Below, in pieces: positions 53,820 to 62,755 of a stretch of DNA of 64,000 nt. This DNA comes from Eubacterium limosum (GTDB taxonomy: Bacteria > Bacillota > Clostridia > Eubacteriales > Eubacteriaceae), in contig NZ_CP019962.1 of assembly GCF_000807675.2 (NCBI RefSeq), forward strand, positions 62,001-126,000. Reading direction: 5' to 3'. How positions within the stretch are numbered: the stretch's first letter is position 1; each line of letters begins with the position of its first letter. Both the position numbers and the translations under genes were made by a program. The notes under the pieces were generated by a model that ran no database searches, was not told the DNA's origin, and saw only the letters and a program-made list of their open reading frames with translations.

Positions 53820-53906
53820 TCTGCAATGTCCCCGACTAAGCGATTCACACCAAATCACAGATTTGGGTTCACTGCTTATGCCAATTCCATCACTTCGGCT
53901 TATAAA
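53820..53906 (-). repeat. Partial duplicate of tRNA-Leu (5' end)
   Basis: Bases 53761-53787 (first 20 nt of the tRNA and its upstream flank) recur exactly at 53880-53906. Behind the copy the tRNA sequence is replaced: a stem-loop with CCAAA and TTTGG arms sits where an anticodon arm would be, but no T arm or acceptor 3' strand is found. Non-functional tRNA relic or recombination scar. Confidence 0.75.
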
Positions 53907-53997
53907 GCATGCTATTATAAAGAATACCCGCACAGCGAGTACGCTTAATATAATAGCATACTCTAAATTAAAATTCAAACAAAAATCAAAATAAATT

Positions 53998-54510
53998 TCA
54001 ACTTTTTTGATATGCCTCTACAATCCGTTCAATACAAATTTTCTCTGATAATTCATCCGTTGGGATAATGATGTCGCCGATCTCATAGTGGGGCTTCCGG
54101 ACTTCCAGCATATCCACAATCTTCTGGTAGGGATCTGCCTCCTGAAGCAGCGGACGGTCCGTATTTCCCCGCACCCGGCTGTAGATCGCTCCCGGCGAAG
54201 CGGTCAGGGTTACCAGGAAAGTTCGCTCTTTTAGCAGCTTCCGGTTCTGTTCACTCAAGACAATCCCGCCACCGGTCGAAATTAAGAGGTTCTCTTCTTC
54301 CACCAGAGCCTCCAGCACTGTCTCCTCCATCCTTCTGAAGGCTGGCTCTCCCTCCTGCTCAAATATCCGGGAAATGCTTTTCCCCTGCTGCTTTTCAATA
54401 TAGGCGTCAGTATCCACAAAGGACAGGCCCAGTCTCCTGGACAGACGTTTACCAATGGTGGTCTTGCCCGTTCCCATATAACCGATCAGTGCAATGTTCT
54501 TCTTTTTCAT
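53998..54510 (-). CDS. aroK: Shikimate kinase
   Basis: A 170-residue kinase that phosphorylates shikimate in aromatic amino-acid synthesis. P-loop GYMGTGKTTIGKRL (about 9-22), shikimate-binding FVDTDAYIEK, FRRMEE and STGGG, and the lid RGNTDRPLL. The start ATG 54510 overlaps the end region of aroD (one base between stop and start), so the two are translationally coupled. Confidence 0.95.
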   Translation of the reverse strand: MKKKNIALIGYMGTGKTTIGKRLSRRLGLSFVDTDAYIEKQQGKSISRIFEQEGEPAFRRMEETVLEALVEEENLLISTGGGIVLSEQNRKLLKERTFLVTLTASPGAIYSRVRGNTDRPLLQEADPYQKIVDMLEVRKPHYEIGDIIIPTDELSEKICIERIVEAYQKS

Positions 54511-54511
54511 A

Positions 54512-55228
54512 TTATATGCCAAGGGTCTCCCGCAATTTTAAGATGTCTTCCAGTGTAACCTGTCCCGGCGCGGTAGCCTTGACACCTGAGGCAAAGGTCA
54601 GGCACCCCCCCATCACCTCTGGCAGAATTCTGGACAGGCGCCCCTCCTCACCCATGGAGATCATAATCATGGGCTTGTCTGTTTTCAGGCTGTAGGTGCC
54701 CCCGGCCGCTGAAGCGGTCTTAAAATCGGCTTTATCCCTTGCGTATAGGGCCAGTTTAAAGGCATCGGCTCCTTTTTCTTCCATTTTGTCAAGAATAGAA
54801 ATGATTTCATCGTAGGAGCCGGTTTTGTCAAAATCATGGTAGGAAACCATCAGCTTATTCTGCGCGGATTTCACCACCTGCTTAACCGCTTCAAAATATT
54901 CCTCGCTGCTGTTAAGCTCAACGTCAATATAGGTAACCGCGTTGGACTTGGCCGCATTGGCAATGTGCTTCCAGCGATCCTCATTTAAAACATGCCGGAA
55001 TCCGCCCTCCTTCACATCGCGGAAGGTATAAATAAGGCTTACACCCAGGTTTCGGATTCTTCTTAAAATCCTCCGCTCCTGCTCATAATCGTCTTCCAGA
55101 AAATAATCCCGGCGCCATTCCAGATAATCTGGCTTTTGGGCCAGTGCCTCGTCAATCTCGCGGTACAGGTCCTCTTCATTATCCGATACTAACGGAATAC
55201 AGGTAACAAACTGGTTTTTACTTAACAT
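54512..55228 (-). CDS. aroD: 3-Dehydroquinate dehydratase, type I
   Basis: A 238-residue class I enzyme that dehydrates 3-dehydroquinate via a Schiff base. Motifs: CIPLVSDNEEDL, PDYLEWRRDYF, FTFRD-like IYTFRDVKEGG, the general base His in VSYHDFDKTGS and the Schiff-base Lys in ADAFKLALYA. MISMGEEGRLSR near the end binds substrate. ATG 55228 follows AGAGGGAAG; a TATAAT box lies about 60 bp upstream. Operon with aroK. Confidence 0.95.
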   Translation of the reverse strand: MLSKNQFVTCIPLVSDNEEDLYREIDEALAQKPDYLEWRRDYFLEDDYEQERRILRRIRNLGVSLIYTFRDVKEGGFRHVLNEDRWKHIANAAKSNAVTYIDVELNSSEEYFEAVKQVVKSAQNKLMVSYHDFDKTGSYDEIISILDKMEEKGADAFKLALYARDKADFKTASAAGGTYSLKTDKPMIMISMGEEGRLSRILPEVMGGCLTFASGVKATAPGQVTLEDILKLRETLGI

Positions 55229-55308
55229 TTTACTTCCCTCTAAATCATTTTAGATTCACGGATACGTGTTACTTCTATTATAGATGATTTTGCGCAGTGT
55301 ATCCAGCC

Positions 55309-55701
55309 CTATTTCTCCATATAATAGCTCATACCGCTGAGCTTTCGGGTATTTTCGTCGATGGTTCCTTTTCCCCGAAAGACCTTTTTATAGGCCTTGA
55401 CCTGGGCGGTCACCCTCACCGACCGTTCCTGCCCTGATACCGGGGCCACCTCAATATTGTAGCGTCCGCCGTTATCCTCGTTCCTCCAGTCGCCTGTCCC
55501 TCTATAGTCAAAATCCGCATTGAGTTCGGCCTCCGCTTCGGCAAAGGCATTTTCCACCACCAGAATACAGATCTGGTAATCACGGTATTCCTGATTGGCG
55601 TCCAGCTGGTTCCGGATCTGCCCCAACAGCGCCGCTGCCACCGTAAACAACAGTGCCAGAACGATAAGTACAAGGGGTAGCGCGTAGCCTTTATGATTCA
55701 T
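55309..55701 (-). CDS. Pilus-assembly minor protein (ComGG position)
   Basis: A 130-residue protein with one N-terminal helix (YALPLVLIVLALLFTVAAALLG, written in two overlapping parts about residues 6-27) after a short basic start, as in PilX/ComGG minor pilins, though the Glu at +5 of true prepilins is missing. The rest is polar, with WRNEDNGGRYNIEV. It overlaps the previous gene by four bases. Last gene of the pseudopilus operon. Confidence 0.7.
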   Translation of the reverse strand: MNHKGYALPLVLIVLALLFTVAAALLGQIRNQLDANQEYRDYQICILVVENAFAEAEAELNADFDYRGTGDWRNEDNGGRYNIEVAPVSGQERSVRVTAQVKAYKKVFRGKGTIDENTRKLSGMSYYMEK

Positions 55702-56195
55702 CTCAACAACACCTCATTCGGATAATAAAACCGGACATCCACTGCCGGTTCTTCCTTTATAAATTCTATGACCAGCCGTACTGCGTTTTTTTCCTCGAGC
55801 TTAAGCTCAAAATGGACAGCATTGTGGATTAGCTGGCTTTTTCCGCCAGTCTTGATGGGTTCCAGCTTTACTTTGTCCACCTTATTCCGGTAAACCGTTC
55901 CGGACGCCTCAATGGTATAAAAATTATAATAATCCAGATTTTCCATATCCTGTAGATACACCCGGCCATCCTTTACAAAAATCTCCCTGGATTTTGAGAG
56001 CTGCTTCTGCAAAAACAGACAGGCCCGTCTGCTCTCCTGGCCGCGGATCATTTTACCTGTGATTTTTCCAGCTATCTCCCCTCCGAATTGAAGAGAGGTC
56101 ACAAGCAGCACCAGCACCATCGACGTGATAAAGAGCCCGGTCAGCACTTCGACCAGCGTATAGCCCTCCCTTCTACGGGTAAACCACTTTCGCAT
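55698..56195 (-). CDS. Prepilin-like protein (ComGF position)
   Basis: A 165-residue minor pseudopilin. The N-terminus RREGYTLVEVLTGLFITSMV has the prepilin peptidase site (Gly before Tyr, Glu at +5) and a long hydrophobic helix. The remainder is a beta-rich head of ComGF/PilW type. ATG 56195 is six bases after AAAAAGG; the gene overlaps its neighbours on both sides. Confidence 0.8.
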   Translation of the reverse strand: MRKWFTRRREGYTLVEVLTGLFITSMVLVLLVTSLQFGGEIAGKITGKMIRGQESRRACLFLQKQLSKSREIFVKDGRVYLQDMENLDYYNFYTIEASGTVYRNKVDKVKLEPIKTGGKSQLIHNAVHFELKLEEKNAVRLVIEFIKEEPAVDVRFYYPNEVLLR

Positions 56196-56547
56196 AAAAA
56201 ACCTTTTTCTTTCTGCCGGCCGCCTCATAGCTCAGCTGTAACTCATAAAGCCCTGAAGGACAGGTGGCGGGACGCACTTCAACCTGCCAGCCCGGATGCT
56301 TTGTGACAATGGCTGCGATTTCCTGCTCAAAGGCCTGTTCTGTCCTTCCGGCAGGGATTCCGGTGCGTATTTCGTTTACAATTCCGTTGATATTAAGGCT
56401 CTGCTCCAATATCTCCTCTGAAACCTTTTGCCCAATGATCACTGTGTGGTAAATGGTAAAAACAGACACAATTCCCACACCCAGTACTGCAATGGCTACC
56501 ACTGCCTCAATCAGGCTGAAGCCGCGTGTATCAGACATTTTTATCAC
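56173..56547 (-). CDS. Prepilin-like protein (ComGE position)
   Basis: A 124-residue minor pseudopilin with processing site TRGFSLIEAVVAIAVLGVG (Gly-Phe, Glu at +5). GTG 56547 is ten bases after GGAGG and is my preferred start; ATG 56538 is the alternative. It overlaps the upstream gene by 17 bp and the downstream gene by 23 bp. Confidence 0.8.
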   Translation of the reverse strand: MIKMSDTRGFSLIEAVVAIAVLGVGIVSVFTIYHTVIIGQKVSEEILEQSLNINGIVNEIRTGIPAGRTEQAFEQEIAAIVTKHPGWQVEVRPATCPSGLYELQLSYEAAGRKKKVFYAKVVYP

Positions 56548-56995
56548 TTAAATAAATCCTCCCTGTGACCGGCTGTATAATCAGGTATTTCTCCGCCTGG
56601 TCGTTGCGGTAAAAGGTAACTGTACCGCCGCGGTTAACCACGCCCGCCCCGCTGAAAACAATCTCGTTCTGGACCAGGTTCCAGGTAATCCGGCACTGCC
56701 TGAGCTGTACAGACTGTGTAACCACCATTTCCCGCCTGTCCGGATCAAACTCAATAATGTCTACATGATTTTTATAGAGCTTTACCATTGTGCCGTATTT
56801 ATCGCCGGACATCACAGCTGCATCGCGGCTTTTTAAAACCGCGTCGAGCACCTGCTCATATTCTGCCCCGGCAGCCCGCTTCGCGTTTCCCTCTGTCACC
56901 GAATACCCCAACCCTGCGGTCACCGCCAGGGCAAAGCCCAGAATGGACAGGGTGATGATCAGCTCGATCAGGGTGTGTCCTCCTTGATGGGCCAT
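56531..56995 (-). CDS. Prepilin-like protein, GspH/ComGD type
   Basis: A 154-residue pseudopilin with peptidase site QGGHTLIELIITLSILGFAL and a GspH-like head domain (LKSRDAAVMSGDKYGTMVKL, GGTVTFYRNDQAEKYLIIQP). Start ATG 56995, nine bp after the major pilin gene. Confidence 0.85.
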   Translation of the reverse strand: MAHQGGHTLIELIITLSILGFALAVTAGLGYSVTEGNAKRAAGAEYEQVLDAVLKSRDAAVMSGDKYGTMVKLYKNHVDIIEFDPDRREMVVTQSVQLRQCRITWNLVQNEIVFSGAGVVNRGGTVTFYRNDQAEKYLIIQPVTGRIYLSDKNV

Positions 56996-57003
56996 TTTTC
57001 CTG

Positions 57004-57390
57004 TCAGCTACCCGGAGAAGGCTCTGTCGATTTTGGTGTAAATCCGACCTCACCGTTTTCATAGGTAAAGCTGCCGCCGGACTGTTCTTCGATTTTGTCT
57101 GTTTTCAGGTATCCGGCTGTTTTCAGCGCGCTGACAAGCTTGTCAAAAGTGTCGCCCTCTCCTTCTGTCAACGTTGGTAAGCTGCCATTATTATCCGCCT
57201 TATAAACCTCCAGAGCAGTCTGGACAATCGATAAGTTTGCCTGGTCTGTCTTTATACCCGAATTATCCAACACCTTGGAAAACTGCGGAATCGCCAGCGC
57301 TGCCAGCATTCCTAATATCGCCAGCACAATGATCAGCTCAATGAGGGTGAAGCCGTATTTTTCCACAATCTGTTTCTTTAGTTTTTTCAT
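57004..57390 (-). CDS. comGC: Major pseudopilin, ComGC/PilA type
   Basis: A 128-residue type IV pilin-like protein. A Lys-rich leader (MKKLKKQIVEKYG) is followed by FTLIELIIVLAILGMLAALA, the classic methylation/cleavage helix. The head is small with a Ser/Pro tail and no Cys pair. It is the presumed main subunit of the pseudopilus. ATG 57390 follows AAAGGGG. Confidence 0.9.
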   Translation of the reverse strand: MKKLKKQIVEKYGFTLIELIIVLAILGMLAALAIPQFSKVLDNSGIKTDQANLSIVQTALEVYKADNNGSLPTLTEGEGDTFDKLVSALKTAGYLKTDKIEEQSGGSFTYENGEVGFTPKSTEPSPGS

Positions 57391-57404
57391 TCTTTCCCCT
57401 TTAC

Positions 57405-58493
57405 TCATACCAACTCGGAATAACCCGAATAAATTTCAAATACCGGCTGCATGACCGACGCCATGATAAAGAATACCAGACCGCCAACCACAAGCAGTAC
57501 CACCGGTTCCAGCAGTGCCGTCATTTTCTTGATTTTCCGATTGATCTCGTCGTTATAATAGACTGAAACCTTTATAAGCACCTGCTCCATGGTTCCCGAA
57601 CTCTCGCCGATACGGATCATCTGGACAAAGCGCCGGTCAAAGAGTCCTGCATCTGCCAGGCTGTCGGACAAAGCCTCCCCACGCCTTACGGCCTCCCGCA
57701 CAGCGCCTATTTTATGGCGCATGACACGGTTTCCCAAAATTTTACCGGCGATTTCCAGCGCGCTGATCATATCAATACCGCTGCTTACCATAATGGCCAT
57801 GGCATCCGCAAAGCGCACGCCTTCCATCAGCTGCATGAACTGCCCGGCCCACGGAAGCCGCAACAAAAGGCGATCCCTTGCCAGCGCGCCGACCTCTTGT
57901 CTGACCGCCGCCTGGCCCGCTGCCAGCAGCAGTAAAACCGCCAGCAGTATCCAGCCACCGCTGGAGATCAGCGCTGTGCTGACACCCATGAGGATTTCGG
58001 TGGTCAGCGGAAGCTCTGCCTCCATACTTTCAAATATTTCCACAAAGACTGGCAGAACGCCTGCCATAAGGTACATCACCACCCCTACAGCCACCACCAT
58101 CACCAGCGACGGATAGAAGAAAGCCTGAGCGATTCTGCTCCTCAGGTCAGCCTGCCCTTCATAGTAAATCCCAAGATTTTCCATGACCAGATCCATACAG
58201 CCACTCATTTCACCCGAACGCACCATCTGGACCATGAGCTCCGGAAAAACCTTTGGAAATGAACGTAGCGCTTCTGAGAAACTATTCCCATGCTTCACCA
58301 AAATCTTAACCTGCAGGACTGCTTCTCCGAAGCCGCTGTTTTTATGCTCCCTTCCGGACAGCTCCAGAGCGTCGATAATCGAAACTCCTGCTGAAAGCGT
58401 AATGGCCATCTGTCTGCAGAATAGCCCAAGCGTCCTTACACGCCTTGATTTAAACGCCACTGCTCTAAGCCATGCTGGTTTCATCATTTCCAT
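57405..58493 (-). CDS. comGB: Pilus assembly membrane platform, ComGB/PilC/GspF type
   Basis: A 362-residue inner-membrane platform protein with two T2SSF domains (about 25-145 and 225-350) and three helices. Conserved features: FCRQMAITLSAGVSIIDALE, YPSLVMVVAVGVVMYL, ADAMAIMVSSGIDMISALE and RIGESSGTMEQVL. It overlaps the ATPase gene by 29 bp. Confidence 0.93.
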   Translation of the reverse strand: MEMMKPAWLRAVAFKSRRVRTLGLFCRQMAITLSAGVSIIDALELSGREHKNSGFGEAVLQVKILVKHGNSFSEALRSFPKVFPELMVQMVRSGEMSGCMDLVMENLGIYYEGQADLRSRIAQAFFYPSLVMVVAVGVVMYLMAGVLPVFVEIFESMEAELPLTTEILMGVSTALISSGGWILLAVLLLLAAGQAAVRQEVGALARDRLLLRLPWAGQFMQLMEGVRFADAMAIMVSSGIDMISALEIAGKILGNRVMRHKIGAVREAVRRGEALSDSLADAGLFDRRFVQMIRIGESSGTMEQVLIKVSVYYNDEINRKIKKMTALLEPVVLLVVGGLVFFIMASVMQPVFEIYSGYSELV

Positions 58494-59706
58494 AACTCAT
58501 TACCCTCAGCCCTTCTGTCACATCGGTGACACCGTTTAAAATTTCATTTCGGACAAGCTCTGAAAACTGAACCAGCCCGCTGCCACGTGCAAGACCAAGG
58601 AACTGCTCATAGGAAGCGCCGGAATGAATGGCCTCTCTCAGGTTCTGGTTAAGACACAGCACTTCAAAAACCCCCTTTCTCCCCAGATAGCCGGTGTGCC
58701 GGCATTTTTCACAGCCGGCCGCGCGGTACAGCACCTGCTCTTTTTCAAAGGCAAAGAGTCCACGCTCCGTTTCGGTTGTTTTATAGGCTTTTCGGCAGTG
58801 CGGGCACAGCTTTCTTAAAAGCCTCTGGGCGATAATGCCCCGCAGCGCTGTGGACAGCAGATAGTCTGCTGCGCCCATATCCAACAGGCGGGTAACGGTT
58901 GACAATGCGTCGTTGGTGTGCAGGGTCGACAACACCAGATGCCCGGTAATGGCCGCGCGCACAGCGGTGGCCGCAGTCTCCTCATCCCGGATTTCACCGA
59001 CCATGATAACGTTGGGGTCCTGCCTCAAAACAGCCCGCAGCCCTTCGCCGAACCCAAGGCCAATCCGCTCATTCACTGGTATCTGATTAATGCCCTCCAG
59101 GTGAAATTCGACCGGGTCCTCAATCGTGATAATGTTGAGCGCCTGTGTATTTTTCTCCTTCAGAAGACTGTACAGCGTCGTCGTCTTTCCGCACCCCGTC
59201 GGACCGGTCACCAGCAGCAGTCCGTTGGCCTGATTGAGCATTCCCCTTACTCTCTGCTCATTTTCAAACGAAAGTCCAAGGTCTCTCACTGAAATCAAGA
59301 AGGTCTGGGCGTCCAGAATCCGAAGCACCACTTTCTCGCTGTAAACAGTCGGTACCACCGACACACGCAGGTCGATCTTCCTGCCCTCTGTCTCGAAACA
59401 GAAGCTACCGTCCTGCGGCCTTCGTTTCTCTGAAATATCGAGCCCGGATAGAATCTTTATCCGGCTGATCATACCAAGATAATCCTTTTTGGCAACCTCC
59501 ATGGTTGTGATCAGCTCGCCGTCGATACGGATACGCACCCGCATTTTTTCCGGGTTGAGCACCTCAAAATGGATATCCGAGGCTTTTTTCTGTACCGCAA
59601 AGCGGATAATGCTGTTGACAAGCTTTACAAAGCGATTGTCCTGAGGCTCATCCTGTCCCTGCTCAGAGACTGCTTTCTTTTCCACACTCCAAAATCTGTA
59701 TTTCAC
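58465..59706 (-). CDS. comGA: Pilus assembly ATPase, ComGA/PilB/GspE type
   Basis: A 413-residue secretion ATPase. Residues 1-130 hold the N2 domain (KASDIHFEV); Walker A is GPTGCGKTTTLYS (about 165), the Asp box ITIEDPVEF, Walker B VGEIRDEETA, the His box TGHLVLSTLHTND, and a zinc-binding set CPHC and CEKCRHTGYLG. It lacks the MshEN domain of PilB, so it is closer to ComGA. First gene of the seven-gene operon. No retraction ATPase, prepilin peptidase or other com gene is seen in the window. Confidence 0.95.
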   Translation of the reverse strand: MKYRFWSVEKKAVSEQGQDEPQDNRFVKLVNSIIRFAVQKKASDIHFEVLNPEKMRVRIRIDGELITTMEVAKKDYLGMISRIKILSGLDISEKRRPQDGSFCFETEGRKIDLRVSVVPTVYSEKVVLRILDAQTFLISVRDLGLSFENEQRVRGMLNQANGLLLVTGPTGCGKTTTLYSLLKEKNTQALNIITIEDPVEFHLEGINQIPVNERIGLGFGEGLRAVLRQDPNVIMVGEIRDEETAATAVRAAITGHLVLSTLHTNDALSTVTRLLDMGAADYLLSTALRGIIAQRLLRKLCPHCRKAYKTTETERGLFAFEKEQVLYRAAGCEKCRHTGYLGRKGVFEVLCLNQNLREAIHSGASYEQFLGLARGSGLVQFSELVRNEILNGVTDVTEGLRVMSYGNDETSMA

Positions 59707-59834
59707 ATCGGCCCTCTTGTTAAAATATAATCATTTCTCAATTATTTGACTGCTTATATCTCATCATACAGGACATTCTATTTTTTGTCAACGATTTTAT
59801 TATATTACATAATAGTTTATTATTTTATCAGGTT

Positions 59835-59876
59835 AAAAAAGCAGCCAACAGAAGTGATTATTTCTCCTGTTGGCTG
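59835..59876 (-). terminator. Terminator of glgB
   Basis: CAGCCAACAG (59842-59851) with CTGTTGGCTG (59867-59876), then six T on the minus strand. Confidence 0.9.
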
Positions 59877-59880
59877 TTTT

Positions 59881-61758
59881 CTATTTTATAATCTCAAATA
59901 CGATTCCCTCAAAGCCTTCCAGTGCCATTTTCAACGGATATGAATGCTCTGCTGCTGGCTTTACATCTTCACTTTTTGTCTTTTTTACTTTTTCAGTGTG
60001 ATGTGGTTTTGCCATCCATCCCGCCTTTTGTGTTTTTAACTCATAGGCATTTCTTTTACTATTATTACCAGTGCTGAAAATTTCTTTAATTTTTACGTGA
60101 TCGGCCAACTCAAGGACCAGCTTCTCAATGGGCTTTGCGGCAAAATTGAGTACTGTCAGAAGCTCCTGTGCACCTGCGGCGCGCCGGTAAGCCAGCACAG
60201 CTGTTCCTTTTGTTTTAACTGAAATAAAAGAAAAGCACCCGCTGTGGTAGTCATTTTCATAGAGTGCCGGGCACCTCCTGTAAAACTGGTTTAAGGCCGA
60301 AAAATAGTCAAAAAATTCCTGATGAACAGGGTAATTAAGCAGGTCCCAGTCCAGCTCGCGGGCCTCGTCCCACTCTCTGAAATGCCCCAGCTCGTTCCCC
60401 ATAAAGTTCAGCTTTTTGCCGGGATGGGTAAACATATAGAGATACAGCAGGCGTGCCTGCTCAAACTTTTCCTCATAGCTGCCGTTCATTTTATCCAGAA
60501 TGGTTCCCTTCCCATGCACCACCTCATCGTGAGAAAAGGGCAGCATATAAAGCTCATTGTAAAAATAATGCATGGAAAACACCAGTTTGCCCATGTGGTC
60601 CTTGCGGTCGTCCGGATGAATCTTCATAAAATCCAGGGTATCGTTCATCCACCCCATGTCCCACTTGTAGTCAAAGCCCAGCCCGTCATATTTCACCGGC
60701 GCTGTCACCTTTAAGAAATTGGTGGAATCCTCCGCCATGCGCAGCACACCGGGATAGCGCTCTGCCAATCCCTCATTCATAACCTGAATAAACTCAACTG
60801 CCCCCTCATTGACACCGCGGGCGGCGTCCCCCTGCCAGTACAGGGCATTGCTGATGGCATCCATCCTCAGGCCGTCAAAATGATATTTCTCGATCCAGAA
60901 GGCTGCCGCCGACTGAAGAAAGCTCCGCACCTCTCCCCGGTAAAAATTAAAATTATAGGAGCCCCATTCGCTGCAGCCTGTATCCGCATCAGGATACTCG
61001 TACAGGGCTGACCCGTCAAATTGGGTCAGGGCATAATCGTTCATGGCAAAATGCACCGGAACAAAATCCAGGATCACACCGATTCCCGCCTGGTGGAAGG
61101 TATCAATGAGATACTGAAGCTCTGCCGGCCCGCCATAGCGGGAGGTCGCGCTGTAAAAGCCCGATACCTGATACCCCCATGACTCGTCGGCGGGGTACTC
61201 TGTCAGCGGCAGAAATTCCACATGGGTAAAGCCATGCTTCTGTACATATTCAAGAAGCTGCCCGCACACCTCCTCATAGCTGTACCAGCCCGCCGGGCCC
61301 TCCTCTGCCCTGCGCCGCCAGGAGCCAAAGTGCATTTCATAAATGCTCATCGGCTCGTTATAATGCGGACGTTCCGCCCTTTTTTGAAGCCACGACGCAT
61401 CCTTAAAAGTATACTCCAAGTCCACTAAAACTGACGCGGAATTTGGTCTCATCTCCATGGCGTAACCATAGGGGTCTGCCCGGTCCACTACACGCCCGTC
61501 CATTTGGTGAATCCGGTATTTATAGAGCATGCCGGCTCCGGCGTTTTCTACAAAGCATTCATAGACCCCTCCGGTGCCAAAAGGCTCCATGGGTGTGTCC
61601 TGCCAGCCGTTAAACTCCCCGATCAGCGTCACTGCCTCTGCCCCCGGCGCGTATACTCTGAAAACAAAGCCTTCATGTCCGTTCTTTTCAAACCGGTGCG
61701 CTCCAAAATAATCGTAGGCGTCAAAGGCCTCTCCAATATAAAAATCATGCATTTCCAT
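59881..61758 (-). CDS. glgB: 1,4-alpha-glucan branching enzyme
   Basis: A 625-residue GH13 enzyme that makes alpha-1,6 branches in glycogen. An N-terminal CBM48 domain (about 10-105, GEFNGWQDTPM) leads into the barrel with VILDFVPVHFA, FDGLRMDAIS (nucleophile Asp), RMAEDST (acid Glu) and LPFSHDEVVHGKG. A C-terminal beta domain ends with a Lys/Glu-rich insertion (EKVKKTKSEDVK) before the last strand, unusual in this family. ATG 61758 follows GGGGAGG. No other glycogen gene lies nearby. Confidence 0.95.
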   Translation of the reverse strand: MEMHDFYIGEAFDAYDYFGAHRFEKNGHEGFVFRVYAPGAEAVTLIGEFNGWQDTPMEPFGTGGVYECFVENAGAGMLYKYRIHQMDGRVVDRADPYGYAMEMRPNSASVLVDLEYTFKDASWLQKRAERPHYNEPMSIYEMHFGSWRRRAEEGPAGWYSYEEVCGQLLEYVQKHGFTHVEFLPLTEYPADESWGYQVSGFYSATSRYGGPAELQYLIDTFHQAGIGVILDFVPVHFAMNDYALTQFDGSALYEYPDADTGCSEWGSYNFNFYRGEVRSFLQSAAAFWIEKYHFDGLRMDAISNALYWQGDAARGVNEGAVEFIQVMNEGLAERYPGVLRMAEDSTNFLKVTAPVKYDGLGFDYKWDMGWMNDTLDFMKIHPDDRKDHMGKLVFSMHYFYNELYMLPFSHDEVVHGKGTILDKMNGSYEEKFEQARLLYLYMFTHPGKKLNFMGNELGHFREWDEARELDWDLLNYPVHQEFFDYFSALNQFYRRCPALYENDYHSGCFSFISVKTKGTAVLAYRRAAGAQELLTVLNFAAKPIEKLVLELADHVKIKEIFSTGNNSKRNAYELKTQKAGWMAKPHHTEKVKKTKSEDVKPAAEHSYPLKMALEGFEGIVFEIIK

Positions 61759-61839
61759 GATGCTGTCCTCCCCTGTTAATTACTTACAATTATATGGGAA
61801 AAACAGCCGCCCGTCTACCGTCAAAACGCCCGAAGTGTC

Positions 61840-61879
61840 AAAAAAGGCAGCGCCAGAGTGTGTTCTGGCGCTGCCTTTT
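61840..61879 (-). terminator. Terminator of the thioesterase-patatin operon
   Basis: GGCAGCGCCAGA (61846-61857) with TCTGGCGCTGCC (61864-61875) and an A/T extension; six A on the left give the T run on the minus strand. Confidence 0.9.
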
Positions 61880-61901
61880 ACAGGATTCAATCTGCTTCTT
61901 C

Positions 61902-62753
61902 TTATTTTTCCAGATAGGCTGTGAGCGCATCCCACTCTGCCTTTACCTGGTCATAGCCAGTTTTATAGCTTTTCTGGACTCCCTCAGGGTTTCGGTCGAT
62001 CACCTTTGTCTCGATGGGGCTCTCTGGGCGCAGCACGTAAATTTTACCTTCGGCCTCCAGCGCATCAATCAAATCCATGGTTTCATTGTAAAACAGGTGG
62101 CGGGTTAAAATGCCCTCAGCAAAGGCCGGGTGTTTCCGGTAATAGGAGCGTACCATCCGTTCGTGTCCATAGGGCTCCTTCCGGTAGCCCTTTTCGCGGG
62201 TCAATACCAGAACGGCCTTCTCATTGCCGTCTGAAAGCGCCCGCCTGACAGGGACAGAATCCGCGATTCCCCCGTCCATGTAGGGCTTCCCGTCGATTTC
62301 CACCATCTGGCTCATGAACGGCAGCGAGGTAGACGCGGCAATGAGCTCTGCCACATCGCCCTCCATCTTCTCAAAATAGCGGGCCTCGCCGGTTTCACAG
62401 TCGGTGGCGGTCAGGTAAAAGGTAATGTCGGAGCTGTAGTAGGTCTTCATATCAAAAATATTATAGCGTCTTGGCAGCTCGTTATAGGCAAAGCTGCGGC
62501 TGAAAAAATTACCTTCCTTCAGCAGGTTTCCCATCCCCATATACCGTTTGTCCGGCATAAAGGTTTCTGCGATGGCGAAACTGCGGCCAGGCTGCTCAGA
62601 AATATAGTTAGCGCCGTTGATAGCCCCCATGGAAACACCGATAATGTACGGGAATTCCAGTGACTTCTCCATAAAATAATCCAACACGCCAGAGGAGTAA
62701 ATGCCTCTGAAGCCGCCTCCCTCCAGCACCAGCGCTGTTTTCTCAAACCTCAT
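61902..62753 (-). CDS. Patatin-like phospholipase
   Basis: A 283-residue cytoplasmic lipid acyl hydrolase with a Ser-Asp dyad: oxyanion loop EGGGFRGIYSSGVL (about 11), nucleophile GVSMGAINGA (Ser at about 40) and DGGIADSVPV (Asp at about 160). The family cleaves acyl chains from phospholipids. The start ATG 62753 is two bp after the thioesterase stop, so both are made together, which suggests a shared role in acyl-chain turnover. Confidence 0.92.
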   Translation of the reverse strand: MRFEKTALVLEGGGFRGIYSSGVLDYFMEKSLEFPYIIGVSMGAINGANYISEQPGRSFAIAETFMPDKRYMGMGNLLKEGNFFSRSFAYNELPRRYNIFDMKTYYSSDITFYLTATDCETGEARYFEKMEGDVAELIAASTSLPFMSQMVEIDGKPYMDGGIADSVPVRRALSDGNEKAVLVLTREKGYRKEPYGHERMVRSYYRKHPAFAEGILTRHLFYNETMDLIDALEAEGKIYVLRPESPIETKVIDRNPEGVQKSYKTGYDQVKAEWDALTAYLEK

Positions 62754-62755
62754 GC

